A DNA stretch of 64,000 nt, taken from Paenibacillus sp. DMB5 (GTDB lineage Bacteria > Bacillota > Bacilli > Paenibacillales > Paenibacillaceae). The notes under the pieces are model-generated. The model was not told the DNA's origin. It did not search any database and worked only from the letters and a program-made list of their open reading frames with translations. Positions 45,926-55,387 of this stretch are shown piece after piece; position 1 is the stretch's first letter; every line of letters begins with the position of its first letter. Position numbers and translations under genes: made by a program. Where the stretch lies: NCBI RefSeq assembly GCF_001517085.1, contig NZ_LRAC01000127.1, positions 34,961 to 98,960 on the forward strand, given 5' to 3'.

Positions 45926-46291
45926 TTAATTTGAAAATTTAAGCCGTAGCTGGGATAAGACTTTTTCCGGAATCACTTTTTCTTCGACTATAATCCATTC
46001 CTTCGTATAGGCTCCCTTAGCAAGCACCCTGACATAGCTTTCTGTTTTTTGTTCTTTGCTTGAAGAGAACGTGATCTTTGCCTTCTCTCCCTCACCTGTG
46101 TAACCTGTCAGATTGTATCTGTAGCGAATCCATTCATTTTTACCTTCCTTCTTGGCTGGCTTATTGATTACTGCGTATACATATTGTTCCTTATACAATG
46201 GGTTGAACTGATCAAACTCACGTTTAAAAGTTAAATACAGAACCGAGCACACAACCAGTGTGATCAGAATAAAAATGACAGGTTTTTTCAT
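45926..46291 (-). CDS. YxeA-family exported protein
   Basis: 121 residues: signal anchor MKKPVIFILITLVVCSVLYL, then a DUF1093/YxeA domain with YAVINKPAKKEGKNEWIRYR, TGYTGEGEKAKITF and GAYTKEWIIVEEKVIPEKV. YxeA-like proteins have an OB-fold and often sit beside Bce-type exporters, as here. A longer frame begins at 46411 inside the permease gene, but GGAGGG lies eight bases before the ATG used. Confidence 0.85.
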   Translation of the reverse strand: MKKPVIFILITLVVCSVLYLTFKREFDQFNPLYKEQYVYAVINKPAKKEGKNEWIRYRYNLTGYTGEGEKAKITFSSSKEQKTESYVRVLAKGAYTKEWIIVEEKVIPEKVLSQLRLKFSN

Positions 46292-46319
46292 GCTTAATTC
46301 CCTCCACCAATAGTTGTTG

Positions 46320-48252
46320 TTATAACATAGCGTTTTTAACGATTTTTTTGTAATACCCAAGGGTAAAGATAGCGAACATAAAGTAAATGGCGGCATAAGC
46401 GCCCATCGCAATTATCGCAGGGATCGTATCGTCCGAAAGAGTGATGAAGTAACTCGCCTTGACTGCATAGATTGAATGTACTATTCCAATGGACAGCGGG
46501 AGCAGGAATACCAGCATCTGCTTCCTCAAAATGCCTTTCATGATCATCCTTTCATCAAAACCAAGCTGACGCAATGTTTTAAAGCTCTGCTTCTCCTGCT
46601 CGGCTTCGCTCATCTGCTTGAAGTACAGAATGCTGCCGGTAGAAGCAAGAAAAGCAAGGCCCAGAAAGGCAGCAATAAAGATTAATAATCCGGATTGTTC
46701 AAGCAGACTTCTGTAGCGGGAATAGTAGTCTGCCGAATAAAAATCATCCGTATTGTATTTCTGGTAGAGGGGTGAAGCAAGCTCAAGCTCCTTCAGGTCT
46801 GGCACTTGAAATGTATCGATTTGAACCCGTTCAAAATCATCCGTATCAGACATTCTCCGCTCGATTTCTTCCAGGGTTGCTTCGGACACTAAGATTTGCC
46901 TGCCTGATATTCCAGGATTCATAATGTTTTCCACGAATATTTCATTCAGGCGATAACTCTTGGTCTGTTTGTCTGAGCGCAGTTCAAGCATGGTTGGATA
47001 ACGTTTGGAAAGATCAATGTCATCATATAAGCTCAGTGCAGAAGCATTATATTCTACTGCCTCGCCATAGTCAGGTACAGGGATATCCCTGCCGGATTGT
47101 TGCAGCTGTTCCGCTGGAAGCCATAATAACACGCCTTCTCTGTATCCCGATGAAGTCATCGGGTCCAGAACAACACCGTTAACCCGGAACGTATGGATGG
47201 TTTGGTGATTGTAACGAATACCTTTGCTGTCCAGCTCGGCTGTAAATGCAGCTGTATCCCGCTGGTTATTCTCAATTGCGAAATCATAAGGATATTCATC
47301 GCGGCTGACTTGCTCTACGGAGTAATAAATAGAATACGCAATGGTAACCAGTGTAAGGGTTAAAGCTGAGAGCACAGTAATTAATGTGAGCGAGTTGGCA
47401 TTGGCTTTCATCCGGTGCATCAGCGGGGCAAGCGAAAGGCTGTTGTACAGGCCTAAGTGTCCTTTTTTACGAATGCGGAACCAGAAAAGGCACCATCTGA
47501 TCGTCACCCGGAATAAGATATAGGTTCCTGTTATTGTAGAAGCCATTACTAACAGTGCATTAATAGCCAGTTGCTCATCTACCATACGTCCCGATAACTC
47601 ATAGCCATAACCGATCATAATAACACCAAGTACAGCTAATATAGCCGTAAGAATAGAGGGCCGCTTGCTGACAAGATCAGGCTGCTTATCTGCCTGGAAT
47701 AAGCCGAGCAGGGTTCTGCGGTTGATCATAACTATCATCTGAATGGAAGTAATAAAAATGATAAGAATAAACACAATTGCCGTCTCTAAAGCTGCCGGTA
47801 CAGAAAAATTTATTGAAGGCAGGCCGTCCAAGTTGAGCAGTTTCATTAAAATCAGAACAAACAGACGGGATACCAGCGCTCCGGAGAGGATCCCTGCTAT
47901 TAAAGCACTTAAACCCAGCAAGATATTCTCAATGAGTAAATAACGGATGGTCCAGCCTTTGGAAAGGCCTATGAGCTGGTATAATCCGATTTCCCGGCTG
48001 CGTCCTGCGTAAGAAAATACTGTTAGAGGAAACGGCGAAAATTCCGATGATTACCACAAGCAGGACTGCTGCAGACTGAAAGGCTGCCGTGATATTCACA
48101 CTTGAATCCAGCATGTTCTGTACCTGCTGGTCATACTTGAGTGAGGCAAAGACGAAGAACAGGCTCATGCTGAAAATCAGGGCGAAAAAGTACAAATAGT
48201 AATGCTTCACATTTTGCCGCATACTGCGGAGTGCCAGATCAAATACCGTCAA
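46320..48252 (-). CDS. BceB-type ABC permease, apparent frameshift
   Basis: Ten-helix FtsX-type permease of the peptide-antibiotic detoxification (Bce/Vra) class: first helix YYLYFFALIFSMSLFFVF, then a helix triplet, a large extracytoplasmic domain (about residues 300-500) and a C-terminal helix triplet. The frame breaks after IFLRR at about 48005-48012. Here one extra base must be removed to read RSREIGLYQLIGLSKGWTIR into the long second frame, giving 643 residues. It is the only insertion among the broken genes of the window. TTG start eight bases after TAGGGGG, overlapping the ATPase gene. Confidence 0.85.
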
Positions 48253-49024
48253 TATTATCGCCCCCTAATACCGCCTGCACATCAATGATTTCCTTGAAGA
48301 ACGACTGTCTGGATTTCTCCCCCCGGTATAATTCGGAATAGATTTTTCCGTCTTTCAGAAAGACCACGCGGCTACAATAGCTGGATGCGACCGGATCGTG
48401 CGTGACCATGATTATCGTGACCTCTCTTGTCCGGTTCACCTCGTCCATTACGGACAAAAGCGATGACGCCGATTTGGAATCCAGCGCTCCCGTCGGTTCG
48501 TCTGCAAAGATGATGGAAGGCTGATGGATCAGAGCCCGTCCGGCTGCAGTGCGCTGTTTTTGTCCACCTGATATTTCAAAGGGGTACTTCTCCGATAAAT
48601 CCTTAATGCCCAGTACATCTGCAATCGCTGTAAACTCTCTCTCTGCCTGCTTTTTACTCAGCTTGCTGAGAGATAGCGGCAGAAGGATATTTTCCTTTAC
48701 CGTCAACGTATCAAGCAGATTGTAATCCTGGAAGATGAATCCAAGCTTGTTACGGCGGAATGCGGAAAGGGCAGCGTTGTTCATGGCGGATATATCTTCA
48801 TTATCGATTAATATCGTACCGTCAGTGGTCCGGTCAATCGTCGCAAGCACGTTTAGAAGGGTGGTTTTACCGGAACCGGAGGGACCCATGATACCGACGA
48901 ATTCTTTGCGAAGAACGCGTAAATCAATGCCTTTCAGAACATGCTGGGTACTGCCTCTTGAGCCATATGCTTTATGAACACTACGGGCGTGTAATACTGT
49001 ATCCTGTTCTTTCATTTCATTCAT
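48239..49024 (-). CDS. BceA-type ABC transporter ATPase
   Basis: 261 residues: Walker A GPSGSGKTT, Q-loop FQDYNLLDTL, signature ISGGQKQR, Walker B IIFADEPTGALD, H-loop VTHD. GGGAGG precedes the ATG; a longer frame upstream (to 49213) overlaps the kinase gene and is not used. It pairs with the FtsX-type permease downstream. A BceR-like dyad lies in its promoter region. Confidence 0.93.
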   Translation of the reverse strand: MNEMKEQDTVLHARSVHKAYGSRGSTQHVLKGIDLRVLRKEFVGIMGPSGSGKTTLLNVLATIDRTTDGTILIDNEDISAMNNAALSAFRRNKLGFIFQDYNLLDTLTVKENILLPLSLSKLSKKQAEREFTAIADVLGIKDLSEKYPFEISGGQKQRTAAGRALIHQPSIIFADEPTGALDSKSASSLLSVMDEVNRTREVTIIMVTHDPVASSYCSRVVFLKDGKIYSELYRGEKSRQSFFKEIIDVQAVLGGDNIDGI

Positions 49025-49094
49025 AGTGGAACCTCCCAGATTTGAATATAGGTTAAGTTTACGCGTATATCTTCCGGGTGTCGCACGTTTCTGG

Positions 49095-49128
49095 TGACGA
49101 GTTGAACCGGTAGGTGACGAATTCGTCA
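49095..49128 (-). promoter_or_regulatory. BceR-type operator before the ABC genes
   Basis: Perfect 14-base palindrome TGACGAATTCGTCA (49115-49128) with another TGACGA half-site at 49095-49100, 20 bases (two helical turns) away. It lies 71-104 bases before the ATPase start, between the kinase terminator and the exporter genes, where BceR-type regulators bind. Sequence seen; binding inferred. Confidence 0.55.
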
Positions 49129-49140
49129 GGTTAACAAAAA

Positions 49141-49164
49141 AACAGCCAAGATGCCTTGGCTGTT
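49141..49164 (-). terminator. Terminator of the BceRS-type transcript
   Basis: AACAGCCAAG / CTTGGCTGTT, perfect ten-base stem with four-base loop, and seven A on the left side that give the U-tract in the minus direction. It separates the regulator/kinase transcript from the exporter genes. Confidence 0.82.
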
Positions 49165-50210
49165 CATAACGGGATATTGTCCGCCTCTCCTCTTCTAACG
49201 GTCTCGAATGCATTTGAGTCTGTAAAGGTCATCCTCATGGTCGTGCCTTGCGGCTGGCTGGAATGGACTTGAAGCGTAATTCCAATTTTGACTGCAACGG
49301 TTTGGGCAAGATAGAGGCCCAGGCCAGTAGAAGCATTATGAATCCTTCCATTCCCGCCGGTAAATCCTTTGTCAAATATACGCGGAAGGTCATGAGGCTG
49401 AATACCAGGGCCCTCGTCAATTAAATCCAGATAGACATTCTCTTGTTCTGTAACATTCGTCCTGAACGTGAGTGACGTACCTGTAGGACTGTATTTGATG
49501 GCGTTGGTCAATAACTGTCTAATGATAAAACGGCACCATTTACGGTCTGTAATGACGGTGGCGTCACTGCCTTCAATACTGACTGCCAGGTTTTTTTCCA
49601 TACACCAGGGTGCCAGTTCCCGGACTTCTTCTGTTGCAAGACGTTGTACCGATACCCGTTCAAGAACATAGTCCGACTCCAGGGCAGGAAGGCGCGTCAT
49701 ATACAGCTGACGGTCTACAAGCAGGTGAATCCGCAGCCATTCTGTTTCCATTTTACGGATAACCGGATCATTATGGCTTGTGGCCATAATCAGTTTCATA
49801 GCAGTAAGAGGAGTCTTGATTTCATGAATCCAGGAGGCAATAAAATCATTCTCAACCAGCTGGGCTTCCTTCACCCCAGAAAGCTTCCGTTTGAAATGGG
49901 ATGAGGCCTCTCTTAATACCTGGCCCGTGATCCTGTCTAATTCATTGTCAGGTTCGGGAAGACTCTCAATCCAGTCAGCGGGCATGACCTCCTGCAGTTT
50001 GGCAACCGCTGCCAGATACCTGGTTTCTTTGTTATACCGCCAAATGAAAAATACAACAAACAGAATAATATGCAACGAATTTAAGTATATGAAAGAGGCG
50101 GGTCCAACACTTACTCCCGGATCCAGAAGGATCAGCAGGTCAGTCACACCCAGCAAACAGATAAAAAGCAGGATCCAGCTTTTTCTTGAAATCACGTAAC
50201 GTACTAACAT
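49164..50210 (-). CDS. BceS-type intramembrane-sensing histidine kinase
   Basis: 348 residues: two membrane helices joined by a very short loop at residues 10-58 (WILLFICLLGVTDLLILLD, FIYLNSLHIILFVVFFIW), then ASWIHEIKTPLTAMKLIM with the phospho-acceptor His, N-box IIRQLLTNAIKYS, G1 DEGPGI and G2 GLGLYLAQ. The missing sensory domain is typical of the BceS/GraS class, which is controlled through its ABC partner. Fourteen bases after the regulator stop. Confidence 0.93.
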   Translation of the reverse strand: MLVRYVISRKSWILLFICLLGVTDLLILLDPGVSVGPASFIYLNSLHIILFVVFFIWRYNKETRYLAAVAKLQEVMPADWIESLPEPDNELDRITGQVLREASSHFKRKLSGVKEAQLVENDFIASWIHEIKTPLTAMKLIMATSHNDPVIRKMETEWLRIHLLVDRQLYMTRLPALESDYVLERVSVQRLATEEVRELAPWCMEKNLAVSIEGSDATVITDRKWCRFIIRQLLTNAIKYSPTGTSLTFRTNVTEQENVYLDLIDEGPGIQPHDLPRIFDKGFTGGNGRIHNASTGLGLYLAQTVAVKIGITLQVHSSQPQGTTMRMTFTDSNAFETVRRGEADNIPL

Positions 50211-50224
50211 ATCATCTTTTCCTC

Positions 50225-50908
50225 CTATAAAGTCACTGCCATATAACCCATCCCTTTCTTTGTAACAATAGCGTCTGAAAGCCCGAGCGGTTCTAACTTC
50301 TGCCGCAAACGGGTGATATTGGCTGTAAGTGTATTATCATTTACAAACTGCTCATCCTCCCACAGCTTACGAATCAGGTCATGACGTGAAATAATAGAAT
50401 TGTTGAACTTTACCAGTGTAATCAGTAAGAAAAATTCGTTTTTGGTCAAGTCTGCTTCCTCGGCTGACTTTCGGATAATACCTCGCTTTAAATCAATCAA
50501 GGCACCGTTCCATTCGAGTGTATCTGCCTGGGTTTCCCCATAAGCGTACGTCCGCCGAAGAATCGCTTGAATTTTGGCATACAGCACATTCGTATGAAAA
50601 GGCTTCTGGACAAAATCATCCGCACCCATATTAAGCGCCATAACCATATCTAACGGGTGGTCGCGGGAAGATAAGAAAATGATGGGTACTTCAGATACAG
50701 AGCGAATTTCCCTGCACCAATGAAAGCCGTCAAATTTAGGCAGTGTGATATCCATGATTACAAGGTGAGGCTGCTGATCAAGAAACGAACGCATAACCTC
50801 ATCAAAATCATCCGGTTTTGTAACCCGGAACGCCCAAGCTTCCAGTCCGGTTTGCAGTGCTTCGAATAATGCCTGATCATCTTCAACTATAAATATATTA
50901 AATTCCAT
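50225..50908 (-). CDS. BceR-type response regulator (OmpR family)
   Basis: 227 residues: receiver (IFIVEDDQALFEAL, phospho-acceptor in LVIMDITLPKFDG, FVQKPF) and winged helix from about 130 (LEWNGALIDLKRG to GMGYMAVTL). First gene of the two-component pair, with the exporter genes downstream; by analogy it responds to a cell-wall-active peptide such as bacitracin, but the inducer cannot be read from sequence. Confidence 0.93.
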   Translation of the reverse strand: MEFNIFIVEDDQALFEALQTGLEAWAFRVTKPDDFDEVMRSFLDQQPHLVIMDITLPKFDGFHWCREIRSVSEVPIIFLSSRDHPLDMVMALNMGADDFVQKPFHTNVLYAKIQAILRRTYAYGETQADTLEWNGALIDLKRGIIRKSAEEADLTKNEFFLLITLVKFNNSIISRHDLIRKLWEDEQFVNDNTLTANITRLRQKLEPLGLSDAIVTKKGMGYMAVTL

Positions 50909-50954
50909 AGAATGAACTTTCCCCCTTTTGTAATGGATTTAGTTCATGTACATT

Positions 50955-52880
50955 TTACAACGGCTCGCTTTGGCCATTGGCTTTTCGTATATGAGTTTTC
51001 TCCACAGGAATTTGGAAGCTCCAGTCTCCAGTAAGTAAATGCTGCTTAGTCGGGTCATCGAACAGCACCATGCTTTTTACGTTGACTTTCAACAGGAACT
51101 TATCTGGAGGCGGCGTCCCGTTGAAGGAATACCGGATGGTCCCGTTTTTGGCCAGCATTACACCTGAAACCGTGGTGATTCCAGGAACCGCTTCCTTCGT
51201 TGAAGAGTCTAATTCAAAAGCCGGCTTCACTGATTGCTTCACCCATTCCGACTCCGATATCCTGTTAGAATGTTTCATTGAGTATTGGATAATTAGGTTC
51301 TGGCCGTCGAATAAGTACTGGTGAATGAGAAGTGTATAGCCCTTGTCTGTTTTACCGGTGATTAATACCATTTCGTTATTCCCGCTTGCTGGCAACAGTG
51401 ATGGATCGGCATTATCCTGAGAGACGGAATTCAGCTTTGCCAACAGGGGGGAGGTAAATGAATTCTTAACACTGAATAGCACTACCGAACAGATGAGCAG
51501 CACTATTATCAATACCGCTGCTATCCTGGATTGGATTAAGCCGTGTTGCCGGGGGGATATTTTTTGTTTCGGTGTCAGACCTCGTCCGGGGAGCACGGCC
51601 GGTATCTGTATAATTTCATTATGAACATGAACATCCTTATGCGACTGGCTGAGGCCGGAAACCGGGAGCCGTGTCTCAAAAATCGTTGCCTTTCTGCTGC
51701 TGTGTGCAGTGATACTTCCTCCGTGTACCTCGATAATGCTTTTTGCAATGGCCAGTCCGAGACCTGTACCTCCGGTCTGCTTTGACCGAGAGCTTTCCAC
51801 CCGGTAAAAGCGGTCGAAAATAAAGGGCAAATCCCGTTCCGGAATAGGGTCTCCATAATTTTGGATCCGCACGACCAGGGCATCTTCATCCTTAGTAATA
51901 TGGATATCAATATATTTACCCGCTTTACCGTACTGAATGGCATTGGCGATTATATTTTCATACGCCCGTACCAGCAATCCTCCGTCCGCTTGGATCTTGA
52001 ATTCTCCTTCTTGCATATTCAGCCTGATTTCCATGCCTGCGTTCTCCGTAATCGGCACAAATTCCTCTTCCAGCTGACAGATCAACCCGGCGATATCGAG
52101 CTCGCTCAGTTCCAGAGGCATGCCGTTATTGATTCGAGTATATTCAAACAGCTCGTCGATCAATCGCCGAAGCGACAAGGATTTCTCATACGCGATGTTC
52201 ACATAATAACGTATCTCCACTTCATCCTGGTACCGATCCTCCTCAATCACTTCGAGAAAGCCGAGAATCGAGGTCAGAGGAGTACGCAGGTCATGGGATA
52301 CACCGGTGATTAAGTCATTTTTGGTTTTTTCCGCCCTGCGTTCCTCCGTTATCGAATGCTTTAACTGCATACTCATCTGGTTAATGCTGTGCGCGACCTC
52401 GCCCAATCTGTTACCGGCAATTTCCGTAATTTGATGGTCGAACTGTCCGTCCGCTATCTCCTCCAACCCCCGGGTAATTTCCGCCAGATAATGATCCCAT
52501 TCACTGCTGAGCTGATTTACACTCTCCGCGACAATGCTTAATTCATCCGTCCCCTTTACTGTCACCACACGCCCGAACCGGCCTGCCGATATTTCCTGCA
52601 GCCCTGCGTTGATTTCGTGCAAATCCTGAACCAGACGGAGACTGGCAAGGAAGAAAGTAATAGGAAAGAGAATGATGCCGGTTATGATCATTACGCGAAC
52701 GGATCCGGCATGCTCAATACTCCAATTGATCGGGGCAGCCACGTATTTGACCTTTTGCAGCGCTCCCGCCATAAAAAAACCGAAAAAAATAGCTGCGCCT
52801 GTTAAGAGCAGGCTTGCAACCATAATCAGCATTAATCTCCAACGAATCGTATGCAGCCACTTCAATTTGATCCTACTCAC
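50955..52880 (-). CDS. sensor histidine kinase with an extra C-terminal membrane helix and exported domain
   Basis: 641 residues, far longer than the ~420 needed. In order: two membrane segments (about 16-40 and 62-84), two tandem HAMP-like regions (85-127, 128-173), HisKA with GVSHDLRTPLTSI (H196), HATPase with N-box (ENIIANAIQYG) and GTGLGLAIAKSIIEVHGG (to about 408), a polar linker, a third membrane segment (SRIAAVLIIVLLICSVVLF, about 451-470) and a 170-residue C-terminal region that would lie outside. The end (LLTGDWSFQIPV) resembles DUF4179/DUF5643-type exported domains. GTG start overlaps the regulator stop. Confidence 0.85.
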   Translation of the reverse strand: MSRIKLKWLHTIRWRLMLIMVASLLLTGAAIFFGFFMAGALQKVKYVAAPINWSIEHAGSVRVMIITGIILFPITFFLASLRLVQDLHEINAGLQEISAGRFGRVVTVKGTDELSIVAESVNQLSSEWDHYLAEITRGLEEIADGQFDHQITEIAGNRLGEVAHSINQMSMQLKHSITEERRAEKTKNDLITGVSHDLRTPLTSILGFLEVIEEDRYQDEVEIRYYVNIAYEKSLSLRRLIDELFEYTRINNGMPLELSELDIAGLICQLEEEFVPITENAGMEIRLNMQEGEFKIQADGGLLVRAYENIIANAIQYGKAGKYIDIHITKDEDALVVRIQNYGDPIPERDLPFIFDRFYRVESSRSKQTGGTGLGLAIAKSIIEVHGGSITAHSSRKATIFETRLPVSGLSQSHKDVHVHNEIIQIPAVLPGRGLTPKQKISPRQHGLIQSRIAAVLIIVLLICSVVLFSVKNSFTSPLLAKLNSVSQDNADPSLLPASGNNEMVLITGKTDKGYTLLIHQYLFDGQNLIIQYSMKHSNRISESEWVKQSVKPAFELDSSTKEAVPGITTVSGVMLAKNGTIRYSFNGTPPPDKFLLKVNVKSMVLFDDPTKQHLLTGDWSFQIPVEKTHIRKANGQSEPL

Positions 52881-53585
52881 TCCTTGTTTTTAGATCGCTC
52901 TCTATTTTGTACCCAATCCCCCACACGGTTTTGATTATACGAGGTTCGCGCGGATTAGATTCTATCTTTTCACGGAGCTTTCGGATATGAACCATTACGC
53001 TATTCTTAGATTCCATAAATGCTCGTTCCAGACCTCTTCGTAGATGCGGTCCATGCTAAGCACCACCCCTTTGTTAACTGCAAGCATGTGGAGAAGTGCG
53101 AACTCGCGGGGGGTCAGCTTGATTTCCTGCTGATCGACCGTTACCGTATGAGACGCAATGTTAATAACGATGTTATCTATATGTATTTCGTTTGCGTTAG
53201 CTGGAACCAAGTTGAACTGATTCATCCTTCGAAGCTGCGACTTGATGCGTGCGATCAGTTCGAGCGGGTTAAATGGTTTGGTTACGTAGTCGTCTGCACC
53301 AATACTGAGGCCTGATATTTTATCGATATCTTGGCCTTTAGCCGAGAGCATGATGATGGGAATAGGATTGGTCTCCCGTATTTTCATACAAGCCTGTAAC
53401 CCGTCCATTGTAGGCATCATTAGATCAAGTACAATTAAATCCACTTGCTCGGATTGCAGAATCCCCAGCGCCTCCAAGCCGTTCGATGCTTGCAGGAGCT
53501 TGTAGCCCTCGTTATTAAAGTAAATTTTCATCAATTGGATGATTTCCGCTTCGTCATCCACCATCAAAATCGTACTTTCCGCCAT
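52873..53585 (-). CDS. OmpR-type response regulator, apparent frameshift
   Basis: Receiver domain (ILMVDDEAEIIQL, phospho-acceptor in LIVLDLMMPTMDG, YVTKPF) and winged helix. As written the frame ends at 52995 after EEVWNEH. One missing T near 53012-53014 continues as MESKNSVMVHIRKLREKIES to GIGYKIES and a stop overlapping the kinase GTG, 237 residues. Without the restored base the recognition helix and wing are lost, so the regulator could not bind DNA. A frame extends upstream to 53669, but GGGAGG before the ATG at 53585 fixes the start. Confidence 0.87.
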
Positions 53586-53791
53586 AGTTCCTCCCTTGAT
53601 CCTTGTATCTTTCTTAAATAGAAAAGAAGCACGATAATTATAAGCGATATTTCTCAGGCATTGAAACATTTCAGCGTTATTTAAGGAAATGATAAGAAGT
53701 TGGGTAGCCAGCTGATAAGTTTTCTCTAATATACTTGGTCCAATACAAGCGAATAACCGTTTGGAAAAACAAATGAGTGGAGGTTTTATTT

Positions 53792-55138
53792 TTGAAGAAC
53801 AATTTAATACAGAAGGTCATGCTGGCTAGTCTCAGTGTAATGTTAATCGGTACATCAGCAGGTCTCGGCTCAGGTCAACAAGTTTCCGCAAATTCGGACA
53901 GCCAGACAAATACGAAAGATACTTTAAAAGTATTGTACTGGAACGCAGATGATTTCAATACGACATATGGGGATTTGTTTAGTAAGAAGTACCCGGATAC
54001 AAACATCCAAGTAGTTGCGCCTACAGGTACCAGTGCGATTACGGACTATAATGCGGCAATCCAAAAGTATTCACCAGATCTTGTGATGCTCCCTCCATAC
54101 CATTACAAGCAGCTGTCTAAAGCTAAAAAGCTGGTGGATTTAGAGACGTTAATTAAGCGGGATGAGTATGATATGACGACGTTATACCCCGGCCTGCTTG
54201 ATGAATTGAAGAAACAGGGCGGCGGACAACTTTATGGGTTAAGCTCAAAAGCGGAGTCGTATGCTCTGCTGTATAATGCTGATCTGTTTAAAAAGTACAA
54301 GGTGAAAACACCAAGTGATGGAATGACGTGGGAAGAGATATTGAATTTGGCTAAGAAATTCCCTGTTAAGGGAGATAAGAACTCCCGGATTTGGGGCCTA
54401 AGCTCGTTTGGATCCAGCAATCTGGTAATGGATATCGCCAGAACAGAAGGATTAACGTATGTGGATCCTAGTACTCTCAAAGCTACTGCGAATACAACTG
54501 CATGGAAAAATGCCTATCGGATATCAGTCGAGGCCACGAAGTCCGGGGTGCTTGACGAAAGGATTAGTCTTTCGGGCAAAAGTTACCTGGAAAGCAGTCC
54601 GTTCATAATGGGACGGTCCGCTATGGTAGTAGCCTCTATCAGTCAACTGAAGTCCCTGCAAGCAGCAAAAAGTAGTGTGAAGAATTATAAACCGTTTACG
54701 GTTGGAATTGCTGCCGGTCCTGCGGATCCCAAGGATCGGAAGTCAACAGGAAATGTTTATGTTTCAGAGATTTTAGCAATTCCGGCAGGTGCAGCGAATG
54801 TAGATGCCGCGTGGGATTTTATCAAATATTTCAATGGGGATGATTACGCCAAAGAGTACTATAAAGGCTCATCTATCAGTGCTCCTCTATCCCGAATGAT
54901 TAAGGAGTACTCCGGCTACAAGCTGGATGCGTTTTATAAATTAAATCCCGATCTGGATTCCTCTATAACAAGTTATGTTCTTATGAACAAGTCACCAGAA
55001 TTTGAATCAAATTTCCGGTCAGTTCTAGGTAAAGAGCTAACACAGGTAATTAAAGGGAATAAAACATTAGAGAAAGCAGCCGCTGCCATTCAATCAGGCA
55101 CTCAAGCTATTGCGGATAAAATGCGTTCGTTTCGGTAG
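53792..55138 (+). CDS. extracellular solute-binding protein, orphan
   Basis: 448 residues, family 1 binding-protein fold: KDTLKVLYWNADDFNTTYGD at the mature start, AESYALLYNADLFKKYKVKTP and DAAWDFIKYFNGDDYAKEYYKG. The signal peptide (KVMLASLSVMLIGTSAGLGS) has no lipobox Cys and probably ends at VSA-NSD, so the protein would be secreted rather than lipid-anchored, unusual in this group. No permease or ATPase is nearby. TTG start eight bases after GGAGG; an in-frame GTG at 53777 is less likely. Divergent from a two-component pair, it may supply that kinase with its signal (inference). Confidence 0.85.
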   Translation: MKNNLIQKVMLASLSVMLIGTSAGLGSGQQVSANSDSQTNTKDTLKVLYWNADDFNTTYGDLFSKKYPDTNIQVVAPTGTSAITDYNAAIQKYSPDLVMLPPYHYKQLSKAKKLVDLETLIKRDEYDMTTLYPGLLDELKKQGGGQLYGLSSKAESYALLYNADLFKKYKVKTPSDGMTWEEILNLAKKFPVKGDKNSRIWGLSSFGSSNLVMDIARTEGLTYVDPSTLKATANTTAWKNAYRISVEATKSGVLDERISLSGKSYLESSPFIMGRSAMVVASISQLKSLQAAKSSVKNYKPFTVGIAAGPADPKDRKSTGNVYVSEILAIPAGAANVDAAWDFIKYFNGDDYAKEYYKGSSISAPLSRMIKEYSGYKLDAFYKLNPDLDSSITSYVLMNKSPEFESNFRSVLGKELTQVIKGNKTLEKAAAAIQSGTQAIADKMRSFR

Positions 55139-55154
55139 AGGTTAAATAACAAAG

Positions 55155-55191
55155 TGCGGCCTGCCCTTTACGAGGATAGGTCGCATTTTTT
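55155..55191 (+). terminator. Terminator of the orphan binding-protein gene
   Basis: TGCGGCCT (55155-55162) / AGGTCGCA (55178-55185) with one mismatch, then six T. Confidence 0.75.
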
Positions 55192-55276
55192 GCGCAAAGA
55201 GAACATCCCAAGGGAGAGCAGATATAACCGTTACCTGATATACTTGGGACATCAAATTGATTAGGAAGGTATTAAT

Positions 55277-55366
55277 ATGGAGAAGTATACGATGAAAGAA
55301 ATAAAGATTGGATTGCTTTCTCAGGTAGAACGTAAGCGCAATAAGCACCGGATCTGCGATTGTTAA
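55277..55366 (+). pseudogene. remnant of a MerR-family regulator gene
   Basis: A 29-codon ORF behind a good AGGAAGG. It reads MEKYTMKEI directly joined to KIGLLSQVERKRNKHRI. These two pieces match the first residues and the wing (Y-x-x-IGLLSP-R-x-x-x-x-HR-Y) of MerR helix-turn-helix domains, with the ~20 residues between them (recognition helices) missing and everything after the wing lost. I read it as an internally deleted, truncated MerR gene. It may be a true decayed gene or a chance match; a homology search of the 29 residues would decide. Confidence 0.45.
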
Positions 55367-55387
55367 AATGAAAGGGAAGTGAGAGAA

